In this document: positions 1 to 11,990 of the stretch, piece after piece
How positions within the stretch are numbered: the first letter of the stretch is position 1
Layout of the letters: every line of letters starts with the position of its first letter
DNA from: Plectrocnemia conspersa
Lineage: Eukaryota > Arthropoda > Insecta > Trichoptera > Polycentropodidae
Reading direction: 5' to 3'
NCBI GenBank assembly: GCA_009617715.1
Contig: VTFK01000152.1
Location: 2,294,001-2,358,000 of the forward strand
DNA length: 64,000 nucleotides
Translations under genes and position numbers: made by a program
Notes under the pieces: model-generated
What the model saw: the letters and a program-made list of their open reading frames with translations, nothing else
What the model was told of the DNA's origin: nothing
The model's database searches: none

Positions 1-360
1 GTTTGGACACACGCCTAACGGTTTATTTGACTTTCGCTTGGATTTCTATCGCCACACACTCGATATACGAGCGGCGCTCGCTAAAACGTTATTGTGGCAT
101 ATTATATAATTATATATATTTATTAAAGATGGCGACCGACGCCATGCTGCTGCTGAATCGATATGCCGAGACGCCTCTGCGTGGAAAGGCGGGTACACGT
201 GCTGGGTTGCCGCGCGGAAAAAATCACATTGTTCTATCTTAGACCGCCCCTTAAAACCACCCCTTTCAAAGCAGGCCGCTGTTTTATTTTAATGCAAGAG
301 GGTTGCGAACGCCACGTGACGTCTTACGAAAGGGGCGGCGAATTAATTAATTTGCCTTGA
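1..360 (+). other. AT/GC-mixed left edge with a short ORF in good start context
   Basis: An ATG at 129 in favourable context (AAAGATGGCG) opens a 37-codon frame ending at 242. Its product begins MATDAMLLLNRYAE. The stretch is more GC-rich than the following 2 kb. A GT dinucleotide at about 190 could be a splice donor, so this might be a first coding exon of a plus-strand gene, but I recognise no family and see no downstream exon. The frame may equally be chance. The region lies beyond the last recognised exon of the minus-strand PDZ gene. Confidence 0.15.
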
Positions 361-2250
361 AATAAGTTGTATCGCATTTTGATGATGTAACTTGATCCAA
401 GTAATAGCCATTCTATCCATACATATATTGTATAAAGAACATAAGATTTAAATGTGTAAATGGGTGATGACGTAATATGATATGCTTCTGCTACATAAAT
501 TTCTTCCACTACACATAATGCATATATTGGGTTAATGAAAAAGTTCTGACCCATTTTTGTTTTATTGATTTTGTCTAATTACGTCTGTCTGGATTATCTT
601 TACCGTAGCTATGTATTATATTATTAGCTTTAATGAATTAGTGCATTTTGTATAAATCCTTTTTTAAATTCCTGTTTATCAAAAATTTAATTATTTTTTA
701 ATTAATTATATATTTTACATAAGTATCTCGACTATACATTGTATGTGAAATAAATAATGTTTCTATATAAACACTATAATAAATTTCCATAAAAATCAGA
801 TGAGCAAGGTCTAGAATATGTAGTGGATGCTGATAACATTCCAATCAAATACGGTTGCACATTTTCACTATGGAAAACAGTTTCTCATTTGATCATAAAT
901 TTGCACAATAACATTTAGCTATTGATACTCTTTATATGCTACTAAATATTTTGTCAATTTATTTTCAGTCACCAATCAATGAACAAAGTGCTCGTACTTT
1001 AATATATCTTAACACATATATAAACATATTTTGCTAAGACATGGTTTTAAAACCATCCCCGTGCCTTACATTGAAAAAAATTAATTAGCATGATATCAAT
1101 TATGACTTTAAACTTGTGTTCATCATTGGATATAAATTTTAGTAATAATCCAAGTAATTGAAAATCCCCACTAATATCTGACTACGCCAAAACTGAATTA
1201 ATGGTTATAATAAAATGTCCTAAATACACTCGATAAAAAAAATAAAATATTATATCTAAAAATATAAATATTTACGACTATCAAAGGAGCAATAAAATGG
1301 CTATAGTCACGTATGAAACAACGCCGTTTTATTTATATTCGCAGGAATGCAAGTGAGGATAAGCTGTTTAAAGCAGATTTATAGGAAGATCGTGATTTTG
1401 TACAAGTCGTTTAAGCAGGAATCGATGTGAAGAAATTTATATAATTTTGAAACGTTTCCGACGCTTCAAGAACTGACTTTATCCATTATACATCTACACA
1501 TCATGATTTATTCGTGCATTGAAATTGTTGAAGATTACTTGAAGCTTGACTGAAATTGAAATTGCAGTTGAAAACTATAATATTTTCGAAATTGCTCCCA
1601 AAAATATATTTTAATAATGGGGAAGATTTATTAGAACGACTTAATTCTAACTTAATTCTAATTCTAAAATGATTAATTGAGAGAATACTAAGGATGATTT
1701 AATTTATAAACCAAAAAAAGACTAATAACTAATAAACTACTATAATATTTATCCCGTAAAAAATAATAAATGTAGTAGATTAAATTAATTTAAAATTTTG
1801 CTGCCAACCAGATACTTATAATCTAAATATTTTATTTAAATCTTTGCTCATAATGAAGTCAACATCAACAGAAAGCGAGTTCTCAACGAATGGAGTATTC
1901 ACTACAATTTTAAGAAATAGATCTGATATTTATATAAATTCTTGGGCTTTTTAAAAAGCAAAAATAAAATATGTTTTTTTATTTTTGTAAAATAATTTTA
2001 CAATCCCTTTTTTGAATATATATATTTTTGAATATATAAAAAAATTTTTTTTTTTAAATAAATCATTAAACAAAAAAATTATGTCTTTTAGTATTATTTT
2101 TTTAATAAATAAATACATTTTATTTTTACACACTATTTGTACATAAAAATAAGTATCAAAAATATTTTTTCACACTAAAATAAGTTAAGCAAACATTCCC
2201 AGGAAATCAAAAAAGTTGAGACTTCACAATCACTACCTCTCAAATAAGTA
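361..2250. other. AT-rich stretch, nothing recognised
   Basis: This stretch is strongly AT-rich with frequent homopolymer runs, for example around 1960-2110. The only open frames are low-complexity Lys/Phe/Ile-rich ones. I see no exon, tRNA or recognisable transposon protein. Confidence 0.5.
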
Positions 2251-2251
2251 T

Positions 2252-2545
2252 TTTACTTCTGGAATACCAAAAGGTTCTAATTTCGGACCAATGTTCTTTC
2301 CATTATTCATAAACGAGATCATAACTAACAACTGTTTACTTTACAGTATTGGAAAATGCCATGTCGTGACGTTTTCAAATTTTTATTGTCAGTAAAGTTT
2401 TTTAGGAAATTAGGTGGCGTTTGAGAGGAAGTGAAAATTTTTTGTGCATTTCAATAATGTTCGTGTCAAGCCTTCAAGGTTTGATACGAGAATCACATTT
2501 CACTTTGATAATCCTTTAGTGATCCGCGTCCTTTAAAATTTGGTT
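2252..2545 (+). pseudogene. Jockey-type non-LTR retrotransposon reverse transcriptase fragment
   Basis: The plus frame from 2252 reads FTSGIPKGSNFGPMFFPLFI, then NEIITNN, matching the SGVPQGS.LGPLLF..FIND block of Jockey-like reverse transcriptases. The same frame runs directly into IGKCHVVTFS, which in intact elements lies roughly 60 residues further on, so the YADD catalytic block has been deleted. After a stop, 2457-2540 still resembles the later FHFDNP..IRVL...VRS segment. This is a dead relic. A similar fragment with the same later block lies at 21360-21900 on the other strand. Confidence 0.75.
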
Positions 2546-4080
2546 CGTAGCAATCTTCAAACAGTATTATTAACTTTGAACCCCTGCGATGCCTAATTTT
2601 ATCTTATAATTGAGGAAATCTATAACATATTTCTGAGATACTTCAATCATAATTCTCTAATGGTTCCATTAGTGCCTTTCTATTTGAGGCTTCAGGTTAT
2701 GCTTATTTATGTTAACATATAAATTTATATGTATATCTTTAAATATTAATGATAAAATTATATATCATACATAAAGACTTATTATTTGCTTGTGTTTTTA
2801 TTGCTGCATAACCAATTACTATGATAGTTCTTGCTCAAAATACATATACTTTTTATTTTGACCTATTTTTGCACAAAAATACTTATACTTGCATATAGTT
2901 CATATGCAAATCGTCACATTCTTTTAGAAAAATAAAGTGAAAGAGATCGATTTTTCGCAACACATCGTCGAATTTGCATACATTTTCCATCTATTTCCAT
3001 TCCCATTACCGTCGAAAGTATGCAAATATTTTCTCAGACTTTACTGCATATTTTACCGCCGTCACACGAACACGCTAGCAAAGTGATTTTAGCGCGCACG
3101 AGGACCGCCAGTTGAGCGCATCTGTCACACAAACACACACACAAAACAAACACACAGGAACGTAGCGAATCAGCTAATATCGCTAAACTTTGACAATTTA
3201 ACCGGAAAAGTCGGAACCTCCTCAAGGAAAATCCGCTCAAAGGAAGCCTGGATATAGCGTCGAAGTGGGGGGTTTATAAGAAAACTTACGAACGGGTCGT
3301 TTAACTCTAAAACCGGCCATCTAAAAAATACAGATATTAATAAGAGTTGATAATTTTCTGTAAATGGACCATTGTTTTGGATAGCTTAGTTAACGGTTTA
3401 AGTCACAGTGCTTATTTAACTTATTTACTTAAAGTCGTCAACTTTATAGTACGATCTTTGAAAGTCGCGACGTTTCTTCTACTTTCATTTCATTTAATGT
3501 GAGTCTGCTTGGTACATCGATTAGGATGTTTAGATGTTTTCCAATTTTTATTAGCCTTTAAATATATGAAAAAGGTAGAAATCGCGCGGAACTATATTTA
3601 AGCTTAATAGAGGTTGTGAAAGTGTGGGAATGTTTGTTAAGAGTGTATCCAAATAGTTTAACATTATATCAAGAGGAAAGCACAGATAAATGTCTTTTTT
3701 TATATTAATATTAAATGTGTTAAATCCTATTCATTATTACTTTAATATTTATACCATAATTGTGTATTATAACAAACGCTTTAATATGATATACAACAAA
3801 TCCCATACTAAAACGCGGTCGACTGCAAATAGCTTTGCGGGCGACTAGTCTATTGCGGTCAACGCACTAACATCAGTAAAATAAATTACAACAAAAAATT
3901 AATTAACTCAAGCATTTGTTTTGCTGATGAATACAAATAGTATTTTATCATTGTCAATATTTTCATGTACTGCTAATAAATTAAATTAATACCACTAACA
4001 ATTAATTATCTAATTTATAAGTACTGTTGTACGTTTATTGCAAACTTGTTATTGTTTATTTTATTACATATGTACAATAT
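2546..4080. other. Noncoding stretch with a GC-richer island at about 2930-3290
   Basis: Positions 2930-3290 carry CA repeats, CpG dinucleotides and two copies of a TATGCAAAT/ATTTGCATA-like octamer (near 2978 and 3020). A minus-strand open frame at 3034-3240 is Cys-rich and looks like chance. The rest is AT-rich with nothing recognised. The island could be an enhancer or an untranslated exon, but there is no direct proof. Confidence 0.25.
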
Positions 4081-4270
4081 GAAAATGAAACAGAATTCTA
4101 GGAAGGCAAGAAAAGGGATGACTTATCGATCAACGTAGATGGCCCAGGGCTCCGTTCTTGGTTGGTCGGGTCTATAGAACTACATCTGCGGAGACTTGAC
4201 CTCTAAGGGTCAGCTTATACACAAGTCTGCGTCATTACGTTCTCTAGAGGATCGACGATACTAAAGCGAC
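4080..4270. other. GC-richer island, unassigned
   Basis: About 190 bp of mixed composition (GATGGCCCAGGGCTCCG at about 4138) lies within AT-rich DNA. There is no long open frame and no tRNA-like fold. It may be a conserved noncoding element or an old repeat. Confidence 0.2.
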
Positions 4271-4539
4271 TGAACTAGCGCTAATTATTATTTTTAATAT
4301 TTATTCATATAATGTAACTTAATTAAATAAATATATTTATTGCTATTACTTCGACACCCACCCACACACACAATATATCCCGTAAAAAGCTATATTGAAA
4401 CAATATGATAGATCAGGATGGCTAAGGAATAAATGTGATTAAATTTACGGCTGCTATCGTATCATTAAAAATCGATATAAAACAGTTTGAGGCTCATTTC
4501 TATAGATTTTTAAGCAAATAAACAAAATCCTTAACTTTT

Positions 4540-6240
4540 TGAATAGCCGATACTTTGCACAAATTGACTAAGGTACTTGGCCGAAATATTTACAAAATCA
4601 ATTTAAAATAAAAAGTTCATACAAATCTGATAAAAACTACGATTGCTTAATATATATGTTACAGTAAATAAGTACTTTTACCAGAAGCGTACGGTGAGAT
4701 ACATTCTCTTTCGCTCGCCCGCGTGTTAAGTGACGAGAGTGAGTGAGAAGAAGTGGACGTGCAAAACGCATGTAATACACGCCCTTATCTCTAATTTACC
4801 TTCACTATATTATAGTTTAATCGAAATCGATCTAATACTTTCATTTAAATTTACTAAAACCTAATATTTTACAATTAAAATAATAATAATAATTGGTGAT
4901 ATAAAAGGTCAAGTTAATTCTATAAAAAAGTTTAAGTTTCAACAATTTTAATGCTGAGAAATTCAGTATTTTTTCATTAAAAACACATTACAATTAATGG
5001 ATCATAACTTACTTTAATTAAACGCAAAATATACTATTTAATGATTATTTTTTAGATTATAAGCAATTAAAAGCTTAGGCAAAAGCCGCGAGAAACAGGT
5101 AGATTTTTTGCTACGGTGTCACAGTCAAAAACCATCAGATATCACTCCTCACTGTGCTGTTCAAACCCAAATCTAACCTAAAAAATAACCATTGTATTTG
5201 TTCAGGTTTGGTTTGAGTTTGAACAACAAATAGACGTTTCGCAACTGTCGAATTTAAGCGTGGCGCCGTGCTAACTAACTAGTACCGAATTTTTACTATA
5301 ATTTAATGTTTTTAATGTACTTTAATTTTTATGTATAAAATATTTTTTTGACGGAACTACGATTTTTTCATTTTTTTTGAATAGCCACCATTTTAAAACA
5401 ATATGGTGAATCAAATTGACTAACAAACTTAGTTGAGATATTTAAAAAGATCTCGTTTTTTAAATATAATATTTCTTTTGTATAATAATATTTTTTTATT
5501 CAAACATACTGCATATAGTGATAATTTTTATGTTCTTAAGAAACATTTTATTACAAAAAAAGCTCAAAAATTTTGTTTCAAATTATATTGAAAAAACTTT
5601 TGATAAACAATAAACTTTTTTGAGATATTTGCAAGGTAATAAAATAAGTTTCATTGAACAAAAATATATTTTAAAAACACAAACATTATTTAAATTTTGA
5701 AAATAAAAAAAAATTTTTTGCTCAATTTACGTTTTTTTTAATATCCACCATTTTAAAACAATATGGCGGATATTTCTAGCTAGCAAGCTTAATCTAACAA
5801 GCTTGAAAAACTGTTTTTATTATATAATATAATATAATACATTACAAAAAAAAAAATATTTTTTATTTTTTTATATGTTATTTTTTACTGTTTATTTTTT
5901 TTAAACAGCCGCCATTTGGAAACAATATAGCAGATCAGTTGCTAAAAGGAAATCTTTAAAAATTCTGTTTTAAACAAAACTTATATTTCATGTACATATT
6001 ATACATACAAACTATATAAATATGACATGAATAAATTATTAAATAATATGTATATATCTAAAATACATATATACATTATAAAATATTTATGACCTATTTA
6101 CTACTTTTTCAATGATTTTTTAATTGCGGGCATTTTGAATCAAGATCAGAATAGCTAACGAACATAGCCAAGATGTTTATAAGACTATTATTTTTAATTC
6201 TAATTAAAACTACGGTAGTTGTCGTGGTCACAAAACCGTT
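4540..6240. repeat. Degenerate repeats with a recurring GCCACCATTTT-type motif
   Basis: A block reading roughly TTTTTGAATAGCCACCATTT, then TAAAACAATATGGCGGATCA, recurs in diverged form near 4543, 5377, 5735, 5900 and 6115. Each copy is followed by a CTAACAAACTTAG-like segment and an AT-rich spacer. Spacing is irregular, about 165-840 bp. The pattern fits an old array of diverged monomers or fragments of one repeat family. No protein is encoded. Confidence 0.5.
4684..4800 (+). repeat. CTCTCACTC-rich hairpin repeat, copy 1
   Basis: The segment starts at GCGTACGGTGAGATACATTC and carries CTTTCGCTCGCCCGCGTGTT, then AAGTGACGAGAGTGAGTGAGA, which can fold back on itself. It ends at ACACGCCCTTATCTC. 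Related copies lie at 35040-35180 (plus) and 29440-29560 (minus), so this is a dispersed element. Confidence 0.5.
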
Positions 6241-6610
6241 ATATCCCATACAGTATATATAGTAGCGTCATAAGACCCTCTCGTATCAAGATCTACCTAA
6301 AAAACATTTATATTACTAATATGCAATTAATACTTATCACATTTATATTTACACACAAAAGTATCACCTAAGTAATACTATTACTTAAAGAACATCACAC
6401 AAAAAAATAGCCAAAGTATGTGAGAAAAAAATAAAATATAAAAAATAGTATGTAGCAAAATAACAAATTAATTATGTATATATGAACACTTTCTTGTATT
6501 TAAAAATAAAAAACAAGACTTTATGGTATAAAAAAACTATAGATACGTGTAATTTTACATATATATCGAGTTTTAAAGTGTAATTGCTTCAGGGTGATTT
6601 TAATTTACCT

Positions 6611-6691
6611 CTACTGGTTTTCTGCTTCGGCAATGTTCTCCGAAGACAGAGTTCCTAAGCTGGAGGCATTTATGTGGTAACCCAGTGCCTC
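6611..6691 (-). CDS. PDZ-domain protein, candidate terminal exon 5
   Basis: On the minus strand a pyrimidine-rich tract (TTTTCCTCATGC...) and a CACAAG acceptor precede an open frame of 26 codons: EALGYHINASSLGTLSSENI, then AEAENQ and TAG at 6613-6611. Exon 4 of the same gene ends in phase 0, and reading this exon in phase 0 gives an open frame up to the stop. The joined product would be 200 residues. The base composition is richer in GC than the surroundings and the residues look protein-like. No known family was recognised in this tail. A GGTAAAT sequence just after the stop looks like a donor but lies outside the coding frame. I saw no clear poly(A) signal nearby. The join rests only on splice signals and phase. 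Confidence 0.5.
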   Translation of the reverse strand, partial: EALGYHINASSLGTLSSENIAEAENQ

Positions 6692-7482
6692 CTTGTGAAT
6701 TAGAATTGCAGCATGAGGAAAACAGAAAATAATGTATTCGTAAATGCTTTGTAGAAGTCCGGACTTAACTCGAACCTACGAAATTGTATTATAAATAATT
6801 TATAATTAATATAAACAAATGTTTAACTGACAGACAATATTTGTATGTCCGAAGTATTGTTACTCACACGCTGCTAACGCCTTGAGCTTACGCTATGTTA
6901 CAGCAGTGAATTTACAACAGTAATAATAACACGTTTTGAATCACTACGCCTCAGATGACAAATAGCATCCGCGTTTAAAACGTCGTAGCAGACGGCTGTT
7001 ATGAATCAAATCGGCTGGGCTTGGTTTTGTTGCTGGTTTTTCTAGATAGATGGCGACGAAAATTGCTTGTCGGCGACATTCCCGCAACTCGGGAAAAGCC
7101 CGGATGATGGATAAGGCCTGAGTGCTTTCGTCGGACTCGTGTTTCGCCTTTTACCCTCGCACCGCGTTTTTACTTCGTTTTACAAAGGGCGGAGTGAATT
7201 TTGATTCCTGTCATTTCTAAAGCTAAGCTAAGACTGATCGTTTTGATCGCTTAAATTTTGATTGTAGAAATAAATATAATTGTAGGTAAATGAAAAATGT
7301 CTGATCGATTCGTAGCTCTGCATGTGACTAATATTCAATAGGGAAGCAAATCTTGATCAGAAGACCGCGACTACGATTGAGAATACGATCACATCAGACG
7401 TTGTGTTGCGAGACTAAGCTATTGGAAAATATACGTTATTGATCTGGAATGCAAATTAACAATAGTTATTAAACCAGCACGA
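6692..7482. other. Intron 4 of the PDZ gene, left part, with an island at 7010-7200
   Basis: The stretch is intronic if the terminal exon is correct. Positions 7010-7200 are GC-richer (GGCGACATTCCCGCAACTCG). They show no open frame of note. The remainder is AT-rich. Confidence 0.3.
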
Positions 7483-7765
7483 TAAGGCAGCGGTATAAGT
7501 CGATGACTAATACCTGAAAACCTGGACTCGTATCCCATATGAATTAGTAATTATTATATAATTATAATTTTGATCAATAATTAAAGATTAGGTTATCCTA
7601 GAATTTCCTAATCTCACGAATATTGTGATTATTATATGCATATAATTAATAAAATAAATGTCACTGATTTACAGATTTTGATTTCAGTCTGTTTCACTAC
7701 TTAATTGTAAGTGTAGATTGTGATTACCCCATTGTAACGCATTGGGCTTACTCTTGTCATTATAT
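7483..7765 (+). repeat. tRNA-headed SINE, near full length
   Basis: The head at 7483-7550 resembles a tRNA gene. It has an A-box-like stretch (GATAAGGCAGCGGTATAAG) and a degenerate B box (CTGGACTCGTATCCC), and both are followed by a body of about 200 bp. The body carries the core AAATGTCACTGATTTACAG and the tail CCCATTGTAACGCATTGGGC. The same body and tail occur in reverse orientation at 22485, 44815, 50095 and 52548. The elements have no coding capacity and would depend on a LINE in trans. Confidence 0.7.
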
Positions 7766-10700
7766 AACAAAAGATTTAAAAAATACGTTCTTAAATTTAT
7801 AGGAAAAACCTAAGACAAATTAAAAGCCTGAAAATGATATAAACAAAGCGTCTATCCAACTCCTTCACTTTTTGCTCTTAAATAAATATTTTTTTCGATA
7901 AAAAAATATTTCACTTTGGCTTTAATTATTTAGTTTTTTCTATTTTATATTTTCAGAATCGCTTTAATAACTATTTAAGTTAAAGAAATAAAAACTAATA
8001 TTTGATTACATAAATAATTTTTTAGTCATTGATCATTGATCAGACGAAAAGAAGAGTTCCGTATTTATATAAATTTGATCGGTATTTAGTATATCGATTT
8101 TAATCATCATAAATATTACATGGTTGGTATTTTATATAAACTGAATCTATTTATTCATTATTTTAGTTATGATTGTGTAATGAATTAAATGCTGTTTTGA
8201 TTTATTTGTGACATGCACAGCAGAGCCCAAGCTTTTCGATCGCTCTTATACCGACGTATAGACGTTATTAAACAAGAAAAACAAAATAAAATATTCAAAC
8301 CGCAATCATACTGTTTCGCTGGTCCTTCAAACCCGATAAACAGCTGTCCGCAAGGGTCAAGATCGCACGGCACTAAAAACTCCGACTTCTCCTCAAAGTA
8401 AGAAGTTACAACACATGCATTTAAATATATTTTATTTAAATTACAGTTGAAAATTTATTTAATTAAAAAAATAAAGGATTGAAATATTATTTATAAATAT
8501 ATAAGATACTGACCTTCTATGCTCGGCACTAGCGTTTATTATTATTTAAAATTGTAAGGCTTTTAGTCGTACAATTTTGGAAATTTCTGTCCTAACAAAC
8601 CCTGGGAAATAATTTACGGGTATTTTCAATGTCCCAATTCCCGGTAATTTTATATTCTAAGCTCGAAATTCTGTTGATAGACTCAGGTATGTATTTTAAT
8701 ATTAAACATTAGTTAGATACTACCCAATATTATTTAATATTATTACCAACGAATAATAAGCATTAGCAATATAATTCAAAACCTGCATTTAAATTAATTT
8801 AAATGAATCAGCTGACTGAGGTCGGTCGACGAAAATATTAACTGTGACAGATCTTGGCATAGTTCCGGATCCTTTTTTTACGGAAGAGGGAGTGGGGAGA
8901 ATCGAAATTTTTATATTTAATATATATATATATATATTATATATAAATATTGGTACATCTGCAATCAGAATTTAATCTTTTCGTTTTATATTTTTTAAAT
9001 GAACCACAAAACTTCTATTGGGCCGTAAAAGTGAAAACATTGCCTATTAAGATTTTATAGTCGAATCATGTCGATCGTGAGGGCAGGGATCCAGAACGTG
9101 GGTCCGCGAGCGGAGACTATTACGCGAAATAATATATTTCTACCTTTTAATAATAAAAAAATACCCATGAAAAAAGAGTCCCATTTAATTGCAATGTTTT
9201 ATATGGATTATATAACAATACGACTTTAATTAACGGCTATCATGCGCAATTAAGATGGCGTCATCGTTTTTTATATATCTGTTATTAAGAATATGAAAAA
9301 AATAATAACACGCAAGACTTTTTTATACATTAAACTGAGTTATTAAAATAATGATTTGATAGTCATAAATTGTTGTAAAAACGTTGGTGATTATAAGTAT
9401 TCGCCAGCCGAAAACTAAAAATCGTGCACGACAAATTCACGACGATCCGGCAAGCACGATCAATCAGATAAATCGCGCTAGAAAGTAAAACGATCGCACT
9501 ACAAAAGGTCGCCAAGATATTTTGGAAACTATACATCGGTGTTTGTACATCTGTAGTGCTCTCACAAAAATTGAACACGGAACGAATCTTGCCAGTTGAA
9601 TATAAATAAAGGTAAGATCCGCACACATGTGACATCAAAAGGACATACAATAAAATTGTGGTCCACTGCTGTCTGAATCATACTATAGCTTAAGTATAAG
9701 CAAATGTATATAATAGCCAGAAATCTATCCTACGTATTTTACTAATATCTACAATCGATTAAACAAGTTTTTGATCCCTCGATTATAAAAGCTTTTAAGC
9801 TTTGACGCAAAATGCTCACTTAAGATCTAAGCAAATGATAATTATATGACCCTAAATCAGGGCTATATGTAGGATGTCCATTAATTATTTTTTGCCGTAA
9901 AAAAGACAGGTCCAGTTATTATCACCCCTTATTTGAGAAATTTAAAATTTATTATTTCATGAATGTACAACCAAGCAAACAATATAACCTGTTTTGAAGT
10001 AATACTGTGTTTTGAGGTTGTTTTAATTATCTGCTGATAAACGTGACATTTTTTGATTTTGTTATTATACTATGGCGGCCGATTAATTTGGTTACAAGCT
10101 AGACGTGATGGCGGCGAGAGCAACCATATTCTTTGGTTGACCATGGCGAGCCAGCTTTTATATCATTCCATATTAAAACAACGTAACTAATATATATCCT
10201 AACTACTACTAAAGCAGCGAAATTTTTCAAAGTACAGTATTTTTCGTCCCAAAAATATTTTTTGTGATTTATTTTGTGACGTATTTGTTTACTGATTAGC
10301 AAGAGTGTCACAAAATAAACTTTATCATTAATTTAGATTGTATGTATTTACCATTTTAATTTTTCCAATTGATTCAATTCATTTTATTGGTGAAAATTGA
10401 TTTGCCATAGGAGTTATTTTGAGTCAAGGCACCACTGTATTGACAAAATATATAAATATATTACAAAAAATCTTTTGTACCAAAGATTATATTTGACAAT
10501 AACTAAAACAAGCTATGTGTTCAAAATTAAAGATTTAAAAAAATGTATTTAATTTAAAAATGGTTGTATGTAATTTATTACAATATTCAGACAAAAAATT
10601 TTTTGTGCAAAAATTTTATTGTGATGAATATAAAAATCAGTCATTATTCATAGTGTGAATAAATATTTAATTAGAGTAAATTACGGAACGTATACACTAC

Positions 10701-11230
10701 TTTATAAAGAGTACCTGTAGTTGTTTTGTAATAAAAGTGCAATTAGTTCATTTATATGTAAAAATATGCGCTTATTTCATATGTGTTATTTATTTTATTA
10801 AAATATTTTTTTGTTAAAAAATATGGCAAAAACAAAAATAAATCTTAAACTATCAAAAACTAAACTAAAAGAATCTAAATATAACGATTTAGAAATCACG
10901 GTCAGTGGAGTGCTATATATGTTATACATATATATAATATGTATACAAAGAAGACAAGTAAAACAAATAAATAGCTGAAAAGAATGCAACGTTTTTATTC
11001 CAGAAAATCAGAACACTGCACGCTTAAACTACTAGCTACTGACTGTGATTTCTGAACAAAATATAAACAAAATTAATAAAAATTGCAAGATCAAAATTTT
11101 GAATATTATTTTATCGATTTTTGCAAATCGGTCAATATGACGTGTTTACAGATCGATTGAAAGGCAATGGAAAAAAGGTAATCAAAAATTACTAATATAA
11201 GCCGGTTATTAGTAATTTATAATCTTAAAA
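7766..11230. other. Intron 4, mostly featureless; an exon-like frame at 8220-8397
   Basis: At 8220-8397 the plus strand shows ATGCACAG|CAGAGCC, an open frame rich in Ser, Gln and Lys (SRAQAFRSLLYRRIDVIK...) and a donor-like CAAA|GTAAGA. It does not match a family I know and could be chance. A (TA)n run of about 30 bp lies at 8918-8950. A minus-strand frame at 9363-9650 looks like chance. The rest is AT-rich. Confidence 0.2.
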
Positions 11231-11239
11231 ACTATTTTG

Positions 11240-11990
11240 ATACTACATCAAAAGAACAGTAGATACCCAATCTTACTCCTCTTCTTTTTTTGCTATTAAA
11301 TAACGGTATACATGCGGCAATTAATAACTCCAAATATACATATATTATATGCTGATGACCTAAAAATAGTCGCACGAATTCAGATTTCTCTTTAAAAAAA
11401 GATCTGGAGTTGTTGTGGAAGTTTTGGTTCGTCATTTGACTACCTTTCAGCATCGCCAAGTGTAACGTTGTCACGTTTTCTAGATCTCCTTGTCCAGCGT
11501 AATTATTTTACAGTTCAGTTGGAGGTGATTTATTTAGAAATACTACTAACGTTCGGTGGAGATTTTCTATACACATCGTCAAAGTTGGCGTCGAGGATGC
11601 TTGGTTTCGTTTTGTCACTTCAATTGGCGTTTTGCGTGCTGTACGATACGCTTGTTCGTAGCATCCTCGAATATGGCTCCATTGTCTATGATCCGAGCGA
11701 AGCGAAGTACTCCTTTTTGTTGAAAAGAATGCAAAATCTCTACAAGAAGAAGTAAGTGTTGTATCCGTATTTGTATCCTAGTGCCTTTTTAGCTAGAAGC
11801 GTTAGTATACAATTTATTGGATTCTCGACGTAGCGTATACTCTTAATTAAGCAATTTTAAAGCAATGTCGACAACCAGGCAATGCTTGGTAATTTTCAGA
11901 GTGCTCTCCTCTTGCACAAACTATCCAGCTTCTCAAAGAAATTGCCAACGCAGTGACGTTTTCGGCTATAGCTATGAGGAGCTGGAAAAA
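11240..11990 (+). pseudogene. Jockey-type reverse transcriptase and thumb-region relic
   Basis: The plus strand preserves, in shifted frames, NNGIHAAINNSKYTY followed by the remnant of the Y/FADDLK catalytic block. It then has FQHRQV.RCHVF (from an SKCNVVTFS block) and, from about 11560, SKLASRMLGFVLSLQLAF followed by LYDTLVRSILEYGSIV. This last part is the conserved region after the palm of Jockey-like enzymes. Further relics of the tail (LKQCRQPGNAW) reach about 11890. Several stops and frameshifts make it inactive. Confidence 0.75.

Noticed and set aside
8220..8397. Exon-like plus-strand segment with splice-like borders
   Set aside because: A weak pyrimidine tract, no partner exon and no family. 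Kept only as a low-confidence note.
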